Shown here one piece after another: positions 59,533 to 64,000 of a stretch of 64,000 nt of DNA. The stretch covers positions 53,506 through 117,505 of the forward strand of contig CANRGH010000005.1 of assembly GCA_947630135.1 (NCBI GenBank), read 5' to 3'. The position numbers and the translations under genes are program-made. The stretch's first letter is position 1. Every line of letters starts with the position of its first letter. Under the pieces are notes generated by a model, which saw nothing but the letters and a program-made list of their open reading frames with translations, did not search any database and was not told where the DNA came from. The DNA comes from an uncultured Monoglobus sp. (lineage in GTDB: Bacteria; Bacillota; Clostridia; Monoglobales; Monoglobaceae).

Positions 59533-60597
59533 TTAATCAACGGTTACGACCCAGCCCATATCGTCATCGGCCTTGCCGGTCTGGATGTCGGTTATGGTGT
59601 CAAAGATCCTCTGAGTGATCTCGCCGATCTGATTGTTGTTGATATGCATTACCTTGTCTTCCCAGCGGAGCTCGCCGACCGGAGAGATGATGGCGGCAGT
59701 GCCCGTGCCGAAGCACTCCTCAAGGGTTCCGTTGTCATATGCGTCGGCAACCTCCTGAATGGATATCCTCTTCTCGGAAACGGGAACACCCCACTTCTTG
59801 AGCAGCTCGATCGCGGACATTCTTGTGATGCCGCTTAAAATGCTGCCGTTGAGCATAGGCGTCACAACCTCGCCGTTGATCTTAAAGAATATGTTCATTG
59901 AGCCAACTTCTTCTATATATTTCTGCTCGACTCCGTCCAGCCAGAGAACCTGCGAATAGCCCTTCTCGTGCGCGACTACCTGCGCCCTTATGCTGCTCGC
60001 ATAGTTGCCGCCGGTCTTTGTGAAGCCCGTGCCGCCGCGGACAGCGCGCACATACGAGTCCTCGACATAAATCTTGACCGGAGCGAGGCCCTCGGGATAA
60101 TAAAGTCCGCTGGGCGAGCAAATGATCATGAACTTATATGAGTTGGACGGTCTGACGCCAAGGAACGGGTCGGTGGCGATAATGAACGGTCTGATGTAGA
60201 GCGAGGTGCCTTCCTGCTCTGGGATCCAGTCGCGGTCAAGCTCCACAAGCTGCTTGAGGCCCTCAAGACAGAGCTCCTCGTCGATCGGGGGAATGGCCAG
60301 ACGCTCATTTGAAACGTTGAGTCTTTTAAAATTCTTGTCGGGTCTGAACAGGCGAACGTGTCCGTCGGCGGACTTGTAAGCCTTGAGGCCCTCGAAAACC
60401 TCCTGCGCGTAGTGGAAAACCATGGCGGACGGGTCAAGCTCTATCGGGCCGTAGGGAACAATTCTCGGGTCATGCCAGCCCTTGCCCTCGTCATAGTCCA
60501 TAACAAACATGTGGTCCGAAAAATACACGCCGAAAGGCAGGTCCTGCATATCCGGCTTACTCTTTGGATTTTGTGTTTTGGTTATTGTGATTTCCAC
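59533..60597 (-). CDS. ilvE: Branched-chain amino acid aminotransferase
   Basis: A 354-residue class IV PLP aminotransferase of the longer (BCAT type II) form. Segments: [101 protein letters not shown] (Glu that holds the pyridine nitrogen) and [13 protein letters not shown]. It interconverts Val, Leu, Ile and their keto acids. Start is taken as GTG 60597, nine bases after AAAGGG; TTG 60606 lies too close to that site. Own promoter. Confidence 0.94.
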   Translation of the reverse strand: MEITITKTQNPKSKPDMQDLPFGVYFSDHMFVMDYDEGKGWHDPRIVPYGPIELDPSAMVFHYAQEVFEGLKAYKSADGHVRLFRPDKNFKRLNVSNERLAIPPIDEELCLEGLKQLVELDRDWIPEQEGTSLYIRPFIIATDPFLGVRPSNSYKFMIICSPSGLYYPEGLAPVKIYVEDSYVRAVRGGTGFTKTGGNYASSIRAQVVAHEKGYSQVLWLDGVEQKYIEEVGSMNIFFKINGEVVTPMLNGSILSGITRMSAIELLKKWGVPVSEKRISIQEVADAYDNGTLEECFGTGTAAIISPVGELRWEDKVMHINNNQIGEITQRIFDTITDIQTGKADDDMGWVVTVD

Positions 60598-60651
60598 TTT
60601 TATCAACCCTTTCTAATATAAAAAATATAATGTTTTAATTTAAACTAATTA

Positions 60652-60680
60652 ATTATAACATATATTTTCCGCCTTTTCAA
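60652..60680 (-). promoter_or_regulatory. Promoter of ilvE
   Basis: TTGAAA (60675-60680) and TATAAT (60652-60657), 17-base spacing, minus strand. Region 60681-60813 is AT-rich with no gene; base composition shifts here toward the AT-rich island. Confidence 0.8.
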
Positions 60681-60813
60681 GAGTTTTTACCCAAAAAATC
60701 CTAAAATTTTTAGATGTGATTTAGGCCGAAAAATTATATAAATCAAATTGGATAACGCATAATTTTTTAAATTTTGCTCATTGGCAATAAGTTCAAATTT
60801 GATAAATCGACAT

Positions 60814-60828
60814 ATTGTGACTCATAAT
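60814..60828. promoter_or_regulatory. Candidate controller-protein operator (C-box-like palindrome)
   Basis: ATTGTGA-c-TCATAAT is a palindrome with one mismatch in seven pairs, four bases before the -35 box of the controller gene. C proteins of restriction systems bind such sites to set the timing of nuclease expression. Confidence 0.5.
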
Positions 60829-60831
60829 CCG

Positions 60832-60860
60832 TTGATATATTATCGGCAACTTGATAAAAT
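60832..60860 (+). promoter_or_regulatory. Promoter of the controller-nuclease-methyltransferase operon
   Basis: TTGATA (60832-60837) and TAAAAT (60855-60860), 17-base spacing. The leader before the GTG at 60880 is only about 13 bases; GAGGTG at 60867 is the ribosome site. Confidence 0.72.
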
Positions 60861-60879
60861 TTATTTGAGGTGATTTTTG

Positions 60880-61086
60880 GTGATTAAAAGAAAAATTGGC
60901 GCTCGGATACGAGAATTACGCAACGAAACAGGCTTGAGCCAAGAAAAATTTGCGTTAAAAATCGGTATGGACAGGACTTATCTGGCGTCGGTAGAGCTCG
61001 GAAATCGAAATATATCAATAGTCAATCTTGAAAAAATAGCCAATGGATTAAATATTACATTGTCGGAACTGTTTAAGGGAGTGTAA
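60880..61086 (+). CDS. Controller (C) protein, HTH-XRE family
   Basis: A 68-residue helix-turn-helix protein: IGARIRELRNETGLSQEKFALKIGMDRTYLASVELGNRNISIVNLEKIANGLNITLSELF. This matches controller proteins of type II restriction-modification systems in length and in the RxYLSxxExGxRN-type recognition helix. It lies seven bases before the nuclease gene and its promoter carries a palindrome, so it likely autoregulates and activates the operon. Start GTG 60880 (spacing 7 from GAGGTG) preferred to TTG 60877. Confidence 0.9.
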   Translation: MIKRKIGARIRELRNETGLSQEKFALKIGMDRTYLASVELGNRNISIVNLEKIANGLNITLSELFKGV

Positions 61087-61092
61087 TCAAAA

Positions 61093-61959
61093 ATGAGAGA
61101 TAAAATAAAAGATATTGTTATCGACGAATTTTCAAAGCTGATAAATCTTATTGAATCGGATTTTGAAACAAATTATAAGAAAAAGGTAAACAATTTTTTG
61201 CTCAGCCAAATGGACGAACGCATTACGGCGAGTATGGTTTTTGTGAGCAGCTTTGAGTCAAAAAGTGGTTTCGCGATTGAGGCCTGCGCAAAAAGGATCG
61301 CGAGAATACGTTTTGGCGATGAAAACGTACCGTCAATTGTTAACCCGAGAGAATTAAGCTGTGATATAGACCCATCAACCGTTTCCGGTCAAATTGTGGT
61401 AACCGACGTTGATACTTATAACGCCGATCTTAGAGGGCGAATTGCCGCGTTCAGAGCTCATAACGAAGCCGGGGGCAGAGGCAGCAAAAGGGTAGAAAGC
61501 AAAACAACACAGGATACTATAAAAGCGTCGCTGCTTCCTTTATCGGAGAAATTTAAAACAGACAGAATATATACTAAGCCGGTTGATTTGGCATTTTACG
61601 ATGGGAAAAATTGGAACATATGCGAATTGAAAGCGGGCGGTGATTTAGACAGTTCCAATGCTCCGTCGAATGTAGAAAAATTATTGACTATTTATGTCGA
61701 TATGGGTATAGAAAATTGCAAAGCGTATTTTGCGACATTATACAATAAAGACGGCGAAGGTAATGTGTGGAAAGGCGCGGTAAAAAAACATTTAAACTAT
61801 CCGTCAATGTTTTTGATAGGTTCTGATTTTTGGAATAAAATTTTGCCGAACGGAATCACATTTGATGACTTTTCAGATATATATAAATCCGCTCTTGAGG
61901 AAATAGACCTTAATCAACGAATTAATAGAATGATAGAACTTTGCATTAAGGAAAAATAA
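61093..61959 (+). CDS. Type II restriction endonuclease (PD-(D/E)xK), possibly TdeIII/MjaII-like
   Basis: A 288-residue protein. The catalytic motif is KPVDLAFYDG...ICELKAG with Asp165, Glu178 and Lys180. The N-terminal part has a helical segment MVFVSSFESKSGFAIEACAKRIARIRFG, recalling the TdeIII/MjaII nuclease family that cuts GGNCC; that family assignment is from memory of general pattern and is tentative. It follows a controller gene and its stop codon lies directly against the start of a methyltransferase gene, so a restriction role is well supported. AT-rich coding and Lys/Asn/Ile richness contrast with the genes to its left. Confidence 0.82.
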   Translation: MRDKIKDIVIDEFSKLINLIESDFETNYKKKVNNFLLSQMDERITASMVFVSSFESKSGFAIEACAKRIARIRFGDENVPSIVNPRELSCDIDPSTVSGQIVVTDVDTYNADLRGRIAAFRAHNEAGGRGSKRVESKTTQDTIKASLLPLSEKFKTDRIYTKPVDLAFYDGKNWNICELKAGGDLDSSNAPSNVEKLLTIYVDMGIENCKAYFATLYNKDGEGNVWKGAVKKHLNYPSMFLIGSDFWNKILPNGITFDDFSDIYKSALEEIDLNQRINRMIELCIKEK

Positions 61960-62658
61960 ATGAAAAATATAAGCATACATAATGTTGATTGCTATGAATT
62001 CATGAAAACCATGCCGGATAATAGTGTAGACTTAATTTTAACAGATCCGCCATATAACATAGCAAAGTATTCAACCGGAAATATTTATTTGCCCGGAAGA
62101 GAAGCGCTGAACAATGATATTGCAAAATGGGATGAGTTAGAATTTCATCCCCGGGAGTTGGTATGCGATTTTAAACGTATACTAAGGCCCCATGGTAATA
62201 TTTTTGCTTTTACAAGTTATAATTTAATCGGCAAATGGCATGAAGCATTTGACAAAGAATTTGACACTTTTCAATTTTTTATATGGCATAAGACTAATCC
62301 TGCTCCTAAAATTTTTAAAAACGGTTTTCTTAACAGTTGTGAAATGCTTGTGTGCATGTGGAACAAGGGCCATAAATGGAACTTTTCCAATCAAAAAGAA
62401 ATGCACAATTTCTTTGAAAGCCCTATTTGTATGCGGCCGGAGCGGCTTCAAAATCCAAAGCATCCTGCGCAAAAACCGGTTAAATTGTTAAGTCATATTA
62501 TTAAAATTGCAAGCAATGAAGGAGATATAGTGTTCGATCCATTCATGGGAACAGGCTCAACCGGAGTTGCGGCACTGCAATTGGGAAGAAAGTTTGGAGG
62601 CTGCGAAATTGATCCCGTTTATTTTAACGCGGCTCAAGAGAGAATGAGATCTAATTAA
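61960..62658 (+). CDS. DNA (N4-cytosine or N6-adenine) methyltransferase, beta class
   Basis: A 232-residue amino-methyltransferase with motif IV first: LILTDPPYNIA (Asp29-PPY32), and motif I near the C-terminus: IVFDPFMGTGSTGVAALQLGRKFGGCEID (Asp193 onward). This order is the beta class. HPAQKPVKLLSHIIKIAS is motif X. It would protect the host sites of the adjacent nuclease. ATG follows the nuclease TAA with no gap. DPPY is compatible with either target base. Confidence 0.9.
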   Translation: MKNISIHNVDCYEFMKTMPDNSVDLILTDPPYNIAKYSTGNIYLPGREALNNDIAKWDELEFHPRELVCDFKRILRPHGNIFAFTSYNLIGKWHEAFDKEFDTFQFFIWHKTNPAPKIFKNGFLNSCEMLVCMWNKGHKWNFSNQKEMHNFFESPICMRPERLQNPKHPAQKPVKLLSHIIKIASNEGDIVFDPFMGTGSTGVAALQLGRKFGGCEIDPVYFNAAQERMRSN

Positions 62659-62710
62659 CACTGAATTTAATAAATTCAAGATTTGTGAGATTTTACAAAA
62701 ATATTATAAG

Positions 62711-62744
62711 ACAAACATCCCTGCGATTAAACAGGGATGTTTGT
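62711..62744. terminator. Bidirectional terminator between the two methyltransferase genes
   Basis: ACAAACATCCCTG (62711-62723) and CAGGGATGTTTGT (62732-62744), 13-bp stem; it overlaps the last codons of the leftward methyltransferase gene. Confidence 0.85.
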
Positions 62745-63845
62745 TATTAACAGATGTTTGACATTGCGTTCGTTGCGGCTGCGCACATTATATGTATACC
62801 GGTTATCAAAAGACAGTATGTTGAATTTATTTTCATATAACGAGCGTATAAAATCGGTGTTTTTAATAACAAGTATAAATTGAGCAAGCGTTTTTTCCAA
62901 TGTATATGCTAATCGTTCCTGATCGTCCTTCGTAAACTCTCTTCCTTCATAATCCGAAAAATCAGTGTCATAGGGAGGATCCAAAAATATAAAATCATTT
63001 GGTGTAAGGCGTTCATTAGTAAGAAAATCCTCAAAATCAGAACAATAAATTTCTGTATTTTTAAAGATATTCTCAACATCGCGATTAAACATATTATCTA
63101 TTTTATTTTTAAAATTTTTCTTGTTATATGTCATGCCCCCGTACGGAATGTTAAACTCACCTTTGCTGTTATATCTGAACATTGAGCCGTAACAATACTC
63201 GCGAATAAAACAGAAATTCGCGATTTTATATTGCAAAGACAGATTTTTAATCCTATTTAGATTAATATCGTTGTATATATTTCTAAAATACATGTAATAT
63301 CCGCTTGTAAAGCCCGTAATCAAATTGTTTTTTAAATCCTCAGCGGAAAACGGCTTTTTTTCATTATTTTTAATAGTTCGTAATATTTTATCGGCAACAG
63401 ATTTTTTTATTTGCAGAATAAACTCTTTTTTGTCAAGCAGCAATTTTTCGGAAAATCCGGAACTAATTTTATCCGTCAAACTTAACAATAGCTCGGATAA
63501 CTGTAATTCCATTTCGGATTTGCTTATAATCTTATTTGACAGTTTGTTGTATATATTAAGAATATCATTATAATTTTCACCACATACATCAATAAGATTA
63601 CAAAAGCTGTTATTATAGCACAAAAGCATATCATAAAACAAAGGATCTTGTTTTTTTATCAATCGGTAAAACTGAATAAGTGATTGAGATATATCATTAA
63701 TAGCCGCTTTGGAAGGATTAAGATAAAAAAACAAAGCCCCGCCGCCAAAGAAGGGTTCAATATATCTATCATATTTCGGAATATATTTTTTTATTTTATT
63801 TATTTCTCCTGATTTCCCGCCGGGCCATTTAATTAATGGATTCAT
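62727..63845 (-). CDS. DNA adenine methyltransferase, D12 (Dam-like, alpha) class
   Basis: A 372-residue N6-adenine methyltransferase. MNPLIKWPGGKSGEI and YIEPFFGGGALFFYL are motifs X and I of the D12 class; FIFLDPPYDTDFSDY (Asp289-PPY) is motif IV. The middle (about 80-230) is a long target-recognition region, larger than in Dam. It is convergent with the controller-nuclease-methylase operon and ends at the shared terminator, so the island carries two methylases of different class. I place the start at ATG 63845 because the promoter at 63877-63905 lies inside the longer frame that would begin at 63905. It could also be a separate solitary methylase. Confidence 0.88.
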   Translation of the reverse strand: MNPLIKWPGGKSGEINKIKKYIPKYDRYIEPFFGGGALFFYLNPSKAAINDISQSLIQFYRLIKKQDPLFYDMLLCYNNSFCNLIDVCGENYNDILNIYNKLSNKIISKSEMELQLSELLLSLTDKISSGFSEKLLLDKKEFILQIKKSVADKILRTIKNNEKKPFSAEDLKNNLITGFTSGYYMYFRNIYNDINLNRIKNLSLQYKIANFCFIREYCYGSMFRYNSKGEFNIPYGGMTYNKKNFKNKIDNMFNRDVENIFKNTEIYCSDFEDFLTNERLTPNDFIFLDPPYDTDFSDYEGREFTKDDQERLAYTLEKTLAQFILVIKNTDFIRSLYENKFNILSFDNRYTYNVRSRNERNVKHLLITNIPV

Positions 63846-63876
63846 TTTATTCACACTCACAAAAAATTCTTTAGTC

Positions 63877-63905
63877 ATTGTATCATATATATTAATAATC
63901 TTCAA
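63877..63905 (-). promoter_or_regulatory. Promoter of the D12 methyltransferase gene
   Basis: TTGAAG (63900-63905) and TACAAT (63877-63882), 17-base spacing, minus strand, about 25 bases of leader. Positions 63906-64000 show no gene. Confidence 0.75.
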
Positions 63906-64000
63906 GTCCCAAAATTAAATTAATCACGTCAATCTAATTTATTAACAAAGATGTAACATTGATCAAAGCAAGGAAAAAGTGCAGAAATTCAGTGAGATTG

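Overview
The window looks like a chromosomal segment of an endospore-forming, low-to-mid G+C Clostridia (Firmicutes) cell. It carries a GerA-type spore germination locus, consensus sigma-A promoters with 17-base spacers, strong AGGAGG ribosome sites, LuxS, an AbrB-like regulator and S-layer-homology (SLH) surface proteins. The very large pectin-active surface proteins recall pectin-specialist gut Clostridia such as the Monoglobus lineage; that placement is inference, not proof.

Layout. 1-1290: start of a secreted protein (cut by the window edge), a 690-base gene-free stretch with a candidate structured RNA and repeats, and tRNA-Arg(CCG). 1373-7646: a leftward purine operon purE-purM-purN-purO-(formyltransferase-only purH), followed by an SLH protein. 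IMP is made by a split pair: a stand-alone AICAR formyltransferase and an archaeal-type PurO cyclohydrolase. 7886-12146: a rightward two-gene unit, a hybrid histidine kinase plus a sugar-binding lipoprotein without permease genes. 12188-19250: leftward purL, purine nucleoside phosphorylase, a broken REP-associated transposase, luxS and an MTA/SAH deaminase; purL has its own consensus promoter. 19465-22941: a secreted pectate lyase. 23038-26838: AbrB/zinc-ribbon regulator and spore germination genes gerA and a gerB-gerC fusion. 26941-33037: Fe-S flavoprotein, phosphopantetheinyl transferase, and an operon of hydrolase, condensation-domain protein, acyl carrier protein and AMP-forming ligase, which together look like a minimal NRPS-like pathway.

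33145-49112: two giant secreted SLH proteins flank a heterodimeric ABC exporter. The first (2647 aa) joins a pectin methylesterase-like domain to an SGNH acetylesterase-like domain. The second (1407 aa) is a paralogue whose SGNH catalytic residues are largely replaced, so it is probably a non-catalytic pectin-binding or scaffold protein. 49353-60597: housekeeping genes: tRNA-Arg(CCT), a methyltransferase, pcrA, mnmA, nifU, nifS, rnhA, tsf, rpsB, malQ and ilvE. 60880-63845: a visibly AT-richer restriction-modification island (controller protein, PD-(D/E)xK nuclease, a beta-class and a D12-class DNA methyltransferase), probably acquired by transfer.

The less usual parts are the NRPS-like mini-cluster, the CE8-CE12-SLH giant and its pseudoenzyme paralogue, the GerB-GerC fusion, the REP/RayT elements embedded without spacing in the luxS operon, and the unassigned structured element near 670-795. 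No CRISPR array, rRNA, prophage or intact insertion sequence was seen.
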